Source: Mortierella sp. BCC40632 (Eukaryota; Mortierellomycota; Mortierellomycetes; Mortierellales; Mortierellaceae). Taken from it: a DNA stretch of 64,000 nt. A model generated the notes under the pieces. That model did not search any database. It had not been told where the DNA came from and saw only the letters and a program-made list of their open reading frames with translations. Positions 1 through 13,230 of this stretch are shown piece after piece. The translations under genes were made by a program, and so were the position numbers. Each line of letters starts with the position of its first letter. The first letter of the stretch is position 1. The stretch is from positions 923,501-987,500 of the forward strand of contig WAEK01000008.1 of the NCBI GenBank assembly GCA_011634665.1, in the 5' to 3' direction.

Positions 1-553
1 ATCTTTAAGTAATAGGGCTTCGAGCATCCTTCCATGGTGGGTCTCGATGTTAATATGACGGAGATGTGACGCGTAATCCCTTAGAAGAGGAGTCTGTAGT
101 GGCACTACAACTTGTGGTCGTGACACTATTAGTAGAACAAGCACGCAGACATGCGTTCTGGTTGGACATGGTTCTCCTTCCTTAAGTATTTTAGCTACCA
201 TCTGTTTCCTAGCTCTTACCTTGTCGTACTGACTTTCCCACACTTTCCTGTGAGCTACCAAGAGTATCGGTCTTGAGAATAATATTGATAACATTGTGTA
301 GACTGTATTTAGGGCAATTGTCTTTGGGAGGAATCAGGAGACGCACGAGCTTGACCAGGGGTTCTGCTGTTGCATTATCGTGCACGGGGAAAAACCGGAA
401 GGGGTCTCTATAGAGGACGGCCACCGTCAAGTCAAACACGCCCTTGCTGACGAGGAGCATACTCGCCAGAGTGGACAGCTCGTAATTCTCAGCTAGTTCC
501 TCAAGGATGAGGTAAATGCATTCCGGAGGCAGTTGGAATGGAGGAATGGACAT
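1..553 (-). CDS. F-box-like protein, 5' part (gene runs off the left edge)
   Basis: The start ATG is at 553. Exon 1 (553-220) encodes about 111 residues opening with an F-box-like segment: LPPECIYLILEEL, then LASMLLVSKGVFDLTVAVLY. This fits the usual pattern of a Leu-Pro start, hydrophobic helices and a 'VSK..' turn. A donor GTAAG follows at 219. An in-phase acceptor CACAAG near 111 opens a second reading stretch (110 to the window edge) without stops, ending in MLEALLLKD. An alternative acceptor a few codons upstream is also in phase. F-box proteins recruit substrates to SCF ubiquitin ligases through Skp1, usually with a C-terminal repeat domain; here that part lies outside the window. The intron and second exon are inferred from phase only. 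The F-box call rests on pattern recognition. Confidence 0.55.
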
Positions 554-1039
554 GGCGGATGAGTCGCGTGGGAGAGTTCTAGAGAGATGCCTTATGCTTT
601 GAATTGTCCGTTGTCTCGATGGGATAGTTTAGTGGCTTTGGTCTATTCTTGCTTTCAGTCAAGAAAGCAATTCAGGGGCTGGAAATTCATTTTCTACAGT
701 AGTGTGAAGATGGTTGCGTCCTGGTGGTTCATATGGAAGCTAGAGACACCTAGTCCCTGAGGGGTCATCCCAGATGGTCACAACAGACTTTCTATAGGAA
801 TTCGGTCTAACAGCTTGTCTTTGCTGGTGGAGAACAGTTGTATAAGCTTTTTATTTAGTAAATGCTAGAGAGGTTGATTGATGGAGTCGAGGTCTTTTTG
901 TGCATAGTCGTAGGAGTTTGAAATATTCCTCTACACGTTGAATTTGCTCCTCTCCATTTTACAACAGCGGCGAAAAAAAAAAAAACTGTTCTACATTTGT
1001 GTCCGAATTTACGAGTCGCTGCTTTTATTATAAATACGC

Positions 1040-3420
1040 GTGAACCGCTCGTCCATCAGCTCCTTCAAAGGCTTTATTTCCCATTGCACAATCCTACACA
1101 AAGAAAAGACTCTCCTCCAGACCACGACTAACCTCCCATGTTATTCTAAATGCGCATTATCCCTGCTCCTGAGCGGATGCCTGCTCCATCAGGGACCATC
1201 CATTGCAATGCTGGTGATATGGAGCCACCTCCATTCCAGCAGCTCGTCGAAAGAAAATCGCGCCAATAGGTCAACTGCCAGAATCATGCTCATTTCCAGG
1301 CGCGTTTAGACGAAGCTGCAAAGGATCCAGCCTTGCAAGACAACAAAAAAAATGCAGTATTGGCAATAAACCAGCTTCTCGACCTCGATCTCGCTGTCAA
1401 TACGGACCCGACAGATTACGATTGGCACAGTTTATCCAGCGCCATCTATTGCAACAATACAAATTGCATTTATCGCTTACCCTCACAGCAAAGGAGACAA
1501 TAGACATCGATTGCCCAAACAGCTCGCGACTTCTATTCCAGCACCCTGTACAAGAACTTGACATCGCGATTTACCTTTTCTCGAACCGAGCAGTTCCGCG
1601 GACATTCTCACCTGTGCATTTTTCATTATATTCTTGACATAGCATGATGCTTGTAGACGAGCACACAATCTACATGATTGGCCGTCAACTCACCACCAAA
1701 GAAGATCCAGCTCCACACCCAGCGCCAAGCCCTATCCTGTCAAAGAAAGAGAGGGAGGACTCGTGGATGATAAATAGGTCCGAAGCTGGCAGAGCAAACA
1801 TCAAGCCAAAAGTGTAGATGAAATTGAAGAACACATCATGATGGCCAAATAGCAATTTGAGAGACTCAAGACCAGTGATTCTCAGCGAGCGGAGCGAATC
1901 ATGATTTGAACGGATTTCGGTTCGATAACTCGACGGTTTACATGGAGTTGCTATGGGCTAACAAGACCAATCGTCGACTTGCTCCGCACGTTGAGAATCG
2001 CTGCTCAAGGTCATGGAGTCTACAAGAAAGAGGACGACTACCCAACTGCAGAAGGATGGCACAGACGCCACCTGTATGTTCAAACGCAACAAGGATAGCT
2101 CTGAGCGAGACACACTCTTTGCAAGAATGAAAAATTGATGGGTCATAGTACGCAATGCCGAGGACAAGCTTGCGCAAATACAAGAGCAACTGGTAATGTT
2201 GGAGAGAGATTTGTCTTGCAGCAAAATCTTCAGCCCGTTTGATCAGGAAGATCAACAAGGGTGACACGACCGGCGACATGATGTCGTTGCTGTCATGGGA
2301 GCTCCCAGTCATTGAAGACACCCCACCACATGTCGATGTCTCTGCGCTGTTGAGTCAGCACGGTCAAGTCGTGAACGGCCGACAGAGACTGGTATCGTTT
2401 TGGACTGAGGACCCAGGGGTCCGTGTAATGTCCCACAATGTACCACGAACTTTGTACGGGATTAAGGAATCCATGAATCGCTTCCAAGTGCTGTGGGGTA
2501 AGGACAGGGCAAAGGAAAATGCATTGTAAAAAAGAGAGATCCTTCTGACGAATCGGGCCACTGACACCATTCTTTAATCGTAGACTTAGAAGATTCAGCC
2601 ATGGACATGGACGCAGACTCTGCAGGCATCCAAGAACGAGGCTTGCCTGTCATCAGCTAGAACGATGGATCAGACCAGCAAGGCGACTGAGGCACGGGCA
2701 GAAACCAAAAAGCGTTGTACGTCAATTCAACAGAACAAGACCATTCCAAAAACTGAAACGAACCAAACGACACCGCACTCGCAGGGCATGGGCCATGCTT
2801 GCCAGCCATATCTGAGACAAGGCTGTGAGGCACACAGTTGAAGGAGCAAGAGTCCAAGACACTGGATCGTCGTCCGTCAACACTCACGTTAGGTGTTGCA
2901 ACGAGTGCCAGGAATACGAGGTCCAAAAACTGGGTTCGGATGGGTTCTACCACCCTTCAGGATGCATCAAGAAAAGGCCAGAGGTACGATTGGTAGGATT
3001 GATCAAGGATGCAGGGACAGGAGTCGGGTCAAGGATTACAGGGCATGCACGATGCGGCGGCAACAAGCTCCGGCAAGAGCTCCGGTAATAAGCGACCGTT
3101 TTGATAACGGATGAGTATTTGACGAGCAAACTTTACCCAATGTGTTTTCGACGGACAGTGCTGGCACGGTCGCATCAAAAGATCGGTGACAATATTAGAG
3201 TTGTCAGTGTTCGCAGAGCCATGGAATGTGGGAACCTGAGTTCCAATGTGGATACATGACAAAACCCAGGGACAGTCACTGAACTGTGAACATTGGTGCA
3301 AGCGGATTCTATCAAGTGACAAGCAAGGACAAGTCTGGGATGCCCTGCTTTTCGCGGTCCACAAGAGATGCACGCCAATTGCCATCGACTGGAGCGACCA
3401 CACGTGTCTAACTTCCGGTA
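1040..3420 (+). pseudogene. decayed protein-coding gene or mobile-element remnant, unknown family
   Basis: The plus strand carries several stretches of plausible protein sequence in different frames, broken by stops and frame changes. Around 1308-1490 a stretch includes LLDLDLAVNTDPTDYDWHSL. At 2239-2529 another includes RLVSFWTEDPGVRV. At 2825-3088 a stretch has Cys/His pairs (CCNECQEYE, then HPSGC). At about 3120-3410 a final stretch reads NFTQCVFDGQCWHGRIKR and onward with scattered stops. No frame runs through and no splice model I tried joins the pieces. I do not recognise the family. The Cys/His pairs and the extent of decay would fit a degenerate transposon-encoded or recombinase-like protein, but that is inference. 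No terminal repeats were identified at the edges. Confidence 0.4.
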
Positions 3421-4929
3421 GTTGAAGCCATGGGTACTACCAGCTTGGGATATCTTTAGGTATATGTTCCATTTGCGAAGTCGTTGAAGTCGTTGTAATG
3501 GTTAACTCATTTTTAACACATCTATTTTTTTTTACAGGGAACTGACTTCTCTCGTGAAACTGGTCGGCCACTTCACGAAATTAATTGATTAAAGGGATAG
3601 GCTTCTTAGACGAGGGTTGCTTCAACTCATTTTCTCTCTCTCTCTCTCTCTCTCTCTACCATTCAAGAAAGAGCGTCTACAGCCATTCCAGAGCCCCTCG
3701 CTTTTTTTTCCATCTTTTTGTGTAAGTCTTTCTCTAGACATCTTGTTGTGCTACAGACGGAGATCTCTTCTTCTTTCCGATAGCCTTTGGATCTTGTTCT
3801 CCTCCCCGCGGGATTTGAAACGGTGCCCACAGAGAAATCAAGTCCCATCCTAACGGAGTGAATGAGTAGGGCAAGGGGAGCAGAAGAAAGGCATCCCCGC
3901 CCGGATTTGGTGGTGCAGCAAGGTAGCCTTGGCTACCAGTATGACGAGTAACGGGCCTTTACCCAGCTGCGCTTCTCACTGACCCCCCAACACCACTATT
4001 GAGGGATGGGTTTGGGGTAGAGAAGACGTTAGTCTATTTGCCACTCAGGGAGGAGATGCGCACACTCATGCAATACACGCCACATGGAGCCTGAGAGCTT
4101 GTGTAAGGAGCTGTTCGTTCGTTGCCATTTTGGGCACAGACAACAAGGGCGGACACATGTCCGCAGCCTCCCAGTAGATCGATCGTTCCGGATTTTGGAA
4201 ATGATCTAGAAAGGGGTATGGGAGAGCGAGAGCGAGAGCGAGAATGAGAGAGAGAGAGAAAATAAGAGGAAAGAGAAAAGACCGGTGGAGCTACTTGTGA
4301 CGATGTGATGATACCCGAACGCAGGGTTGGGAATGGTCCAGCTGAGAGAGAAAAAATAAAGGACAGCTGAGAAGGGGGGGGATCTGATAACTCTATTGCT
4401 GACATAGCCCAGACTGCAATGTGGCGCGCGCCATGTTGGCGGACATCAGAGGCATTCCCACTGTGGAACGGACCTCGTCGCAGAGAGAAAATAAAAAGTG
4501 AGCCGCCCGTCTGACCAGGGTGAATGTGCGTGAGTGCTCTAAAGAGTCAGAGTCAGCGGCGAATGCTGACAGATTAGTCATGGACGAGATCCTGCTCGTA
4601 CTTCCTGCTTTCTCATTTCGCCATCGCATCTCGTCCCACCTTCACAGCCTCGCTCCTGTTGAGATCTCATTCTCTCCATCAGACCTGGTTATCACTCTCG
4701 CCCCTTCCTGTTCTTTGCCCTCCAAAGGGAACGACATAGACTTTTGTTTTTTTTTCTTCTTTCACTCCAACGACGTCCCTGTTGAACATCCCTCCACGTT
4801 TGCTACATATCGTATCCTCTCCATCGCTTTCAACTCCCTGCTACTTCTCTTCCACGCCCTCGTTTGCTCCACTCCGCTCGCCGGTTTTTGTCAACTGAGC
4901 AGTCCTTACGACCACCCGAGACTATAGCA
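3421..4929. promoter_or_regulatory. non-coding stretch: probable promoter/5' region of the MFS gene
   Basis: No convincing gene is present. It contains a (TC)n microsatellite at about 3633-3657, a purine-rich tract at 4221-4275 and a long pyrimidine-rich stretch from about 4600 to 4925 directly before the MFS start codon. CT-rich leaders of this kind recur before several genes in this window. Short frames on both strands here are low-complexity. Confidence 0.4.
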
Positions 4930-5499
4930 ATGACCACAGGGACCAATGGCCATAGCCCTCAGGCGAGCTCGCGCAACACGGTCTCGGAGAGTACTCCTTT
5001 GCTCTCTTCCCATGAAGGAGCCGCTGCGTCTTCAGCTTCACCAACCCCAGTCGCAATTGATCCTGTCACCGTCTATGTCAGAGTCCTACAGGAACACTTG
5101 CCATGGAATAAACGGCCCTCAGCCCTTTGGATCCTGCCGGCATTTTTCCTCCCTGCGATCAGCGCAGGCATGATTATCTCATCCCTTGGCCAGTTCCATG
5201 CCGTGCTTCTCTGTCGTGAATACATGAACCATCACAATGGTGCTAATTCGACGACCCTCACACTAGTCGATTTTATGTCCAGGTCCCTTGCAGGGGCCAC
5301 CGGTGATGGAGGATGGGTGACGGCCATGAGTCCGGCAGCTGAATGTCAAGCCGCTGAAGTTCAGGCCTATACCGCCAAGGCTTTGGGTGTTCTTGAGCTC
5401 ATAGGAGCGATTGCAAGTATGAGCAATAAGCTATGAACAGAGAAGCATGACTTTAAGAAAAAAGTGGTATCGCGTTGATTTAACTCTTTCATTTTGCTC

Positions 5500-5543
<44 letters not shown>

Positions 5544-7293
5544 GGTCATTCAACTCACCAAGGCACAATGACAACTGGATACTATTGCTCACTCAGCGAC
5601 AAGCACGGTCGGCTTAAAATCATGATGGTGGGATTCGGTAACACGATTTTCACCCTTTTTTGTATGTACAGCATGAGCCGCTGGTGGGACGAGATCGGAA
5701 TGAAACTCATGGTGCTCACGGTAGTTGTTGGCGGACTACTGGGAGGCTTGATGCAGAACTCGGCGCTATGCCTTGCCTATGCGGCCGACTGTACAGAACC
5801 TGCCAAACGGAGTCTTGTCTTTTCGTGGCTGCACGCGGGTACATATATGGGTCTAGCAGTTGGGTACGATCATTGGATTACTTTTGAGATTTTACTTATC
5901 AGCGCATGGGATTGAGTCACTCTTTCTAACTTCTTTTCTATCTCACCTTTAATGGATGATAAACAGACCGTATATTGGCGGGCTGATCGTTAAAAAGACA
6001 GGGTCATTCATGACAATTGTCTTTATTGATGGAATAGCGTCCGCCATATCGCTCCTGTTGGTGGCCTTTGTTCTTCCCGAATCCATCCTTTCTAAGCAGC
6101 CGGCCCATATACAGAGGCTCTATGATGAAGCTCTCATTGCAGCATCGCTACCACCCTCCGGTAGCATCCAAAACAATAACAACCGAATCAACTTGCTAGG
6201 TGCCCTGAGCTTCTTCAAACCAACCGCCAAGAATGTGGGCATTATCATTATGGGCACGATCAACTTTTTAACAATGATGACCTTCAAGGGCTCCTTCTCG
6301 ATTATCATCCTCTATACCAACTTGATGTTTTCATGGGGGGAGTATGAAGATGGAATCCTGTTCTCGTTGGCCTCAATTGTTCGATTCTTATCCCTAGTGG
6401 TGCTCTTGCCTGTTCTGAATCATGCGTATCGTAAGTACACGTCTACAAGATACCGCCAACACAAACAACCAGGCCACAATGGAGCAGGAGATGACGTTGA
6501 TCAGCAGATGCTTTCGAACTCTTTCAGCAGAGACACTATCAACAGTGACGATACAGCGATTGAACAGAGTCATAACTCAGGGACCATCTCTAACAAGGCA
6601 GTCGATGGCAGCAGTGGCAAGGATTACCGAGATAATAGAGGAACTGGCATGTGCCCAATACCCCTGGCAGTTGATCTCGATGATCCCATTGTTACCTCAA
6701 GTGTCGAGCACTTGGGTGAGGCTGCACTCAATTTATCAGACGATGAAGCCCCATTCCAAGAGCGACGCCGTCGAAGATCGACTGTAGAAACCCTAATCCC
6801 ATGGGAGACAAACGGAACCTCAGACCCTAATAAGCTCAAGGATAGTAGGCCCGGCAAGAAACCCCTGACACCCGAACAACTTGAGGAGCAAGAAAAGAAG
6901 TACTGGGATATTAAATTCGATACCTGGATCCTACGAGTAGGCTTCATCGTCAATGCGGTCACCTATGTAGGATATGGCCTTGCCACAAATACTTGGTTGT
7001 TTATCCTAGCAGCATCATTGCATGCAGTCAGTATCATCACATCACCCTCTCTCAAGACCCTGCTTACGAGCTTGGTAGAGCCGTCGCAGTTTGGGGCTGT
7101 ACTGGGAGCCTTCCAGATCGTAGAGTCAGCCGCCGGTGTGTTCTCGCCTCTAGTCATCTCCTGGGTTTATGCTTTGACTGTCAAGTCCTTCCCAGAGTTT
7201 GTCTGGTACTGCTGTGCTTTCCTGACAGGCATTTGCGCTATCCTTGCCTTCATGATTCGTCAGAAACAATTCAGACACACCGATATTGTATAG
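4930..7293 (+). CDS. major facilitator superfamily transporter (12-TM, long central loop)
   Basis: A three-exon gene: 4930-5416, 5563-5863 and 5967-7293, giving 704 residues. Both introns are GT-AG and phase-consistent. ATG 4930 is preferred over the upstream in-frame ATG because the protein then starts MTTGTNGHSPQ with a normal acidic, Ser-rich cytosolic tail. The first TM segment is at about residues 65-90. The MFS motif A loop appears as SDKHGRLK near residue 174, and GPYIGG lies at about 263. A hydrophilic loop of about 160 residues (roughly 420-578, Ser/Asp/Arg-rich) separates the N and C bundles, which is longer than usual. The overall plan resembles fungal MFS-1 proteins of the YCR023C/tetracycline-resistance-like branch, which are membrane exporters or vacuolar transporters of unknown substrate. 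Intron 1 carries a (TC)n tract (about 5514-5539) before its acceptor. Confidence 0.85.
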
Positions 7294-7563
7294 TCATTTT
7301 TTTTTCTTTAAAAAAATCAATTGTACGTATAAATCTACAATGGAGAATGGGCACCTTATCGGTATTGCGTTCGAAGCCCATAGTTCCTTGTAACCCATTC
7401 TTTAGCCTATTCTGGTTCTTTTGAAATACTATGCGTGTTCTCGAGCAATCTAATTTGACACCGCCTAGAACGTGTGCGCAGATAGGTCGCTATTTTGATC
7501 CGCCCTTTTCTTTTTTCCTTTTTACAATTTTTACTTGCGGTTGCCGAGAGCACGCTTCAGTTT

Positions 7564-10500
7564 TCACATCAAAAGATCAAACCCAGAGTCCCTGCGTGTG
7601 TCGACTGCAGGGACCTTATTGCCATGCTCATCAATCACATACTCTACCATATCTGCAGTGCCATGAATACCACGTACTCCTACAGGGTGTAGCTCGATGT
7701 CCCGGGATCCTCGCTTCTGTCGTTGCTCATCGCCAGAATGCTGGGGGCCATGTCCAGGCGCGCCGGCGTTCGTCCGAAGTTCACCACTACCATGGTCAAA
7801 AGAGAGTCTAGTGGTTGCTGATGACGATAGGGCAGCGGGCGGTAAATGTCGTAGTGTGTCCGGGACATCATAAGGGTGGACGACTTGGCGAATAAGGTGA
7901 TGGTGATGTGAATGACGTCTGGCGCTATGGAGACTACGGTTCAACGCGGGTGCGTGACCTTGTGAATCAGGAGATGCATCGGATGAATCCTGTGAAGACA
8001 AAAGTGACCGAGGACGGATATCCTCGTTCATGGCCTGGGCAGTCATTGCTGACATGGCTGAGCTCGCTAGTAGGTCATCTTGGTTTCGAGAACTCTGTTT
8101 AGTGCGCTCCAACTCTTCAGCCTTGCCTATTTGATTGTGCGATTCCGACTCTGGTCCTTGAGGCCCCTCAGAGACACTCAGTCTTGATCCATGATCGAAT
8201 TCGCCAGCATTCAACTTCGCCACGGTGCTGTATGACAATCCAGATTCGACAGACGTATGGATCGGTGCGATAGCATCCTTTTCTTGAGCAGTTGAGTCTG
8301 AAGTTGTGGGTGCCAAATGGAGATGAGGCTCCAGTCTCTTGGTAGTCTGAGGAGGCGCTAACAGGACAACTCCTGGATAGGCAGCATTCACAGTAACATT
8401 GTCAAGTGGACCTATTGCCCGAAGGTCAATTTGTGGGAGCGATCGATGGCTACCACGACGAGTATGACGTTGACTCTGTTCCTGCCAGCCAGTGAGCGAT
8501 ACTGACGACAAATGCTTTTCCTTTTGACGTTGATGATGCTGGATGGCAGCCTGATGATGATCCAATACAACCGAAAAACCACCCTTGTCCAATGCGACGT
8601 TCTTGAGCTTGGGCTTACGAGAGGGTTTTTGCTCAAGATTCTCAACGAACCACAAAGCTTGAGATCCTGGGATGAGCATATCTGCCGCTAGATTGATGTC
8701 TTTGTCTTCTTTGACTGTGCCTGACGGCGGAGCATCTTGAAGCGATACAAAAGACTCAGTCTGTTCAAGCATTGGTGCATTGAGCACATCAACAAACGAC
8801 CGAGTCCAGTGAACGGGCGATTGGCTCATCGGTACTCCAGCACGGTTCCATGAGGAGTCCTCGTGATGACTAAGATGACCACTTTGTTTGTAGACTCTCT
8901 CTTTGTCGACTCTCTCTTTGTCATCTGAGTCCACATCGCTTGCGGCTCTTGCATGAGCTTCAGTGGATGGATCTGAAGATGAAAAAGGGTGAATAAGACT
9001 CCTCCTTCTGGAAATACTTTTCCGAGTCTCGGTTGCAAGCTCTTTCATGTCTTGAATGGCCCTCGAGACGGAACTCTTAGCGCCCCAGATAGCCTCAGAC
9101 ATGTTCTCAGCTACGTCTGCAAAGAAGCTCTCAGTTGCACCCTCAATCGCATGTTGGGCCGAATCTAGCATTCCACCTCCAGACGTCCTATCCAAGAAAT
9201 CTGTTGTTAGAAGCAGGCAATCGAGGCAAAGAAAAAATGAAAGCAAATGCCATGGGCTATCCGTCCCCCTCCCCTCCAAAAGAAAAACTTACCGCGAGGC
9301 AGTTTTCTGAGAGCTAAACTTTTCTTTTTTGGTTGATGCCTTCGCACTATCACCTGGATTTAAACCCCCATGGGTGGTCTTCAAAGCTCTCCGACCAGAC
9401 TTCTTCTTCTTGGATTCTCTAACAGCGCTGCCACTAAACTCACTGACCGGAGTTTGGGATTTGCGATTCTCGGTTTTGTTCTCCAAAACCTCAGAGAGAT
9501 GACCTTTCGCCTCTCCGATATTCTCATAAGAGACGTCTGCGAACTTGGCAACCACTGCTGCTGCTGCAACCTTGGCGGCATGAAGGATTGACGGACCGGA
9601 CGATAGTATGCCTCTTGTCTCGTCTTCTTTTAACTCTGAAACGTCATGATCGTGGACCTTGTCCTTGGAATTCTTACCCACATCTCCGTGTTTCTTTTCT
9701 GCAAGTTTAGTCTTGTGTGCCTCTACACCGTGGCGGATCCCCTTGAGATGAGTGGTTGGCGCCAACACTTCTGGAAGCAAATCATAATAGGTGTGAGCCC
9801 CTTCAATAGCTTTTTCAGCCGCGGATGAATCCAACATCGCATTGCGCTCTCGCTCAAGTATGCGTTTCCGTTCATTCTTGATATCCCTTAGCTCACCCTC
9901 ACTCGAGTCATGCAAACCACTGTCTCCTTTGCTACTCCTTCTGAGAAGGTCGCTCTTGGCAGCCCCTATGAAGGCCACTGCGCTATCCTTTGCATCAGTG
10001 AGGGAATGAGCCACGATGGCAGCCGAGTGCTTAAGCGCTTCTGCCGTAACATCGCCAATGTTTCCTGTCAAATGCTTCGCCGATGAAAGGGCATCTTTAG
10101 CTTCTTGACCCTTTGCTTGTTCTTGCTCTATCCTTTTGGCCTGTCTCTTTTGTTTTCTACGCTTCTTCTTGGAAGTAGTTGAAATTGCATGGCCACCACC
10201 ACGAGCTCCTTCGGTGGTTTCTTGATTAGCATTCTTTACCACATCAACAGTGTGGTTGATCTCACGCTCAGATGTATCAAGAATAGTCTGAACAGAAGTT
10301 TTCAGAGACTCAGATGCGCGACTGATAGTGGACTCTGCGGCATCGCGTGTATTCTTGACGGAACGACCGGCATCTTGAGAAAGAGCCCCCATTTTCTTCT
10401 CAAGGTTAGCTTTGGCTTCTTCAAGTTTCAGCTTTCCTTCTTGGGCCACCTCCTTTCCATTGGCCGCGGCATGTTGGAGAGCAGCATCCACTCTTGGTTT

Positions 10501-13230
10501 AGCTTCTCGGAGCAATTCGCTCTTTTGCGCCTTGAGCTTGCGATCAATGTTTTCTTTCGTAGCTTTGAGGTCTTTGGCAACCTTCTCTTCCCTTAATTTA
10601 ATATCCTGAGCAGCCTTCTTTCCTTTGCTCGTGATTTCTTGAGTAATGGCCTTCCCTTGTATCTTGGCTTGAGCAATAGCTTGGTCAGCATTCTTTAGAA
10701 ATTCTTCAACAGACTGACTTGCATTTTCGAGAGCCGCTTCGACCTTTTCCTGAATTTGCTGTTCCAATATATCTGCCTCAGCTTCTGCTTTTCGAGCATG
10801 ATTCTGGATATCTGCCATGGTTTTTTCTACAAGTTTCTCTAAGTCATTCTCAATGACCTCCAAAGTCGAGTCTGCAGATTTCTTGGCGGAACGTAGGGAT
10901 GATTCCATCTCCTGTATGGCGCCCACAATGGATTCCCTGGCATTTGCGATCATCTGCTCGAGGGCATTGGCAGCCTGGTTACTTTCTACTGTAGCATCAT
11001 TCTTCCTTTCGGATGATTCAGTAGCTTTCTTTCCTTTGGATTCCACTTGCTCCACTGTAGTCTTGGGGTCTTTGGTGGTGGATACAGAAGACAAAGTGGG
11101 CCTTGAAGATGATGCGCCCGCTTTATTATCGACTGCCTGCTCTCCTTTTTGCAAGGCCTTGTCAAAAGAGCCGCTGCGGTCGTTCGCAAGGACTGTAGAA
11201 TATGAAATCAAAATATTGAAATGATTTAGTCAGAATTTCAGTGGTCTAGAGTAGGAAAACATAAAATCAGGATAAATACGCTTCCTTACCTTTGAAAGAG
11301 GACGGCGCAAATTCTTTCAGAGTCCTCGCTCCTGCCTCAGCTGTGGCCACAAACATGGCGGTAGTAACAATAGCTGACTCAAGTAGGCCTCCGAGAATAC
11401 CGTTCAGGGTCTTCAACAGAGGGTCGTCGTTGGTGTAATCGACCATTCTCCACGCAAGGGTCCTTTGATCTTGTTGGTTAGCTAGTTCGTGGATCGTATT
11501 TTCAGAAGAGTCGTCTTCTGCCTGGAGTAGTTGTCTGGTGGAGATATGGGGTTGGTGGCGATGGCGGTCCGCTTCCTTGAAGCCATATGCGCGGGGGACT
11601 CGGATCCTCGACTTTGATGAACCTACTGGATCTGTCATTGACAAATCATCCAAAGAACCCGCCCCGTAACCGGCAGGTCCTCCACCAACGCTTCGCTTCT
11701 TGCCGTGGCTCTGGCCTGGAACATACTCTTGACCTGGTTCATTGGTGTGAGGCAGTATGTGAGGTTTGTTACCAGTGGCTGGTGATATAGCTTTTTCCAT
11801 GTTGGTTCTGTGCTTCGATTTCTTTTGCTGCCCGGAGATTGCTTTATCTGAGACAGTAGCCGAACTGGCTGACAGTGGAGCTGATTCAACCAACAGATCT
11901 TCATTTTCATACTCCTCCTCATTATCGAGGACAATTTCCTCTTGGATGTGCTGCGTGGAGTCAGGCCCAATAATATCTATAGAGTGAGACGTGAAATATT
12001 GTTAGCTAGCCTGTGCTTGCATAGTTACACCGAACGCACCAATAATGTAGACGATGGTCATTACCTTCCATGATAGCGGTTACAAGTCCTTCGCCTAGCA
12101 TATTTTTTTCAAACGAAAAATGCGTCAATAATAATTTCTGGGAGGCTGGATGCGAGTGTACCACTAAAATGGTATTTTCTTACTATGAGTGCACGCCTCG
12201 TGGGACTGGTGATGTGAGCTTGACTGAGCATCCAAAACTGAGTCACCTTTGCCTGTACCCAAGGCCATAAAGAGATACTGGTTAGTACTCATGCCAAAAA
12301 AAATTGTACACATGCTGCACATAAAATGTCACTCGGAAAGGAGAGATACCAGAGATATCAATAGGTTTGTATGGCAATTTCTCAGCTCCCATAAAGCCAG
12401 TTGATCCAAGGATGGAGGCCCAGGCATTAGTGCCTTCAATCCCACCCAGTTGGTACTTGTTACGTTGGGAAGATTCCGGCTCGGCAGACGCGCCAACTAG
12501 GTGAAGATTTGTACAAAAATCAACCTTAACATTCTAGTCGCTGACTGTTTTCTACGCGCATGTCAGGTCTGAATATAAAGAGCATACCATCGGCATGCGC
12601 CACCGCTTTCTTCCTACGATGCATGCTGGATTTTCTTTGTGTTACAGGAACCTTTGCTTGACCTTCAGCTTTCTGCGACAGCACACCTGATGGTCGAGGT
12701 GCATCGTCTTCTGTTGTGTGACCGGCGCCCACGAGCGCAATAGAAACCAATAGTATGATGACTAGTGGCAGTACTAGCAACAGGAGCACGACGTGCGGTT
12801 CTAGGTCCCAGGTGACAGAAAGGGGTTCGACACCGATATGACCCTGAGCTGGATGAAGGTGAGGTGACATACTGTCAAAGAGATGTTGGACTTTTGAAGA
12901 GGGATCGGTTTCTTGCAGATGCTCGTGAGACTCCAAAGATTGCCACGAGGATACAATGTCATTGTACCAGGATGGCCACAATGAAGGTCGTGTAGATCCT
13001 ACACCATCAGCTTCAGGTTTACTTTCGGTCAACAACGAGGATGCTGCAGCCGATGCTGCACTTGTGATACTCTCGACAGCGCTCGAGAGAGCCGAGGCAA
13101 CACCGCCTGCATCCTTTGCCAGGAGAGTATCGGGAGTAGGCGTGGCGTGCTCGTAGACGTCAGGGTTAAAGAGTAAGTTGTAGAGCGCATTGACAGCCCG
13201 CCTGGCAGGGGCCTTACGATGATGCTCCAT
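7564..13230 (-). CDS. very large membrane-anchored protein with LEA/apolipoprotein-like helical region
   Basis: Seven exons join in one frame: 13230-12588, 12496-12350, 12252-12184, 12094-12065 (30 nt), 11976-11290, 11192-9293 and 9187-7564. Total is 5,100 nt, 1,699 residues. All introns are GT-AG. A single hydrophobic helix lies at about residues 147-168. An acidic/Ser-rich stretch follows. Exon 6 (about residues 526-1159) holds some 270 residues of charged Ala/Lys/Glu-rich amphipathic helix (e.g. EEKVAKDLKATKENIDRKL), then a Lys-rich patch, TSKKKRRKQKRQAKR. The C-terminal 540 residues are low-complexity with His- and Ser-rich tracts. I do not recognise a named family. The helix resembles LEA proteins, apolipoproteins and perilipin-like lipid-droplet coats, so a membrane- or lipid-surface role is possible but inferred. 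It is convergent with the MFS gene and divergent from the Rix7 gene. Confidence 0.75.

Noticed and set aside
4864..4929. upstream ATG (4864) as the MFS start
   Set aside because: It adds 22 residues (LHSARRFLSTEQ...) unlike the acidic cytosolic tails of such transporters, and lies in the pyrimidine-rich leader.
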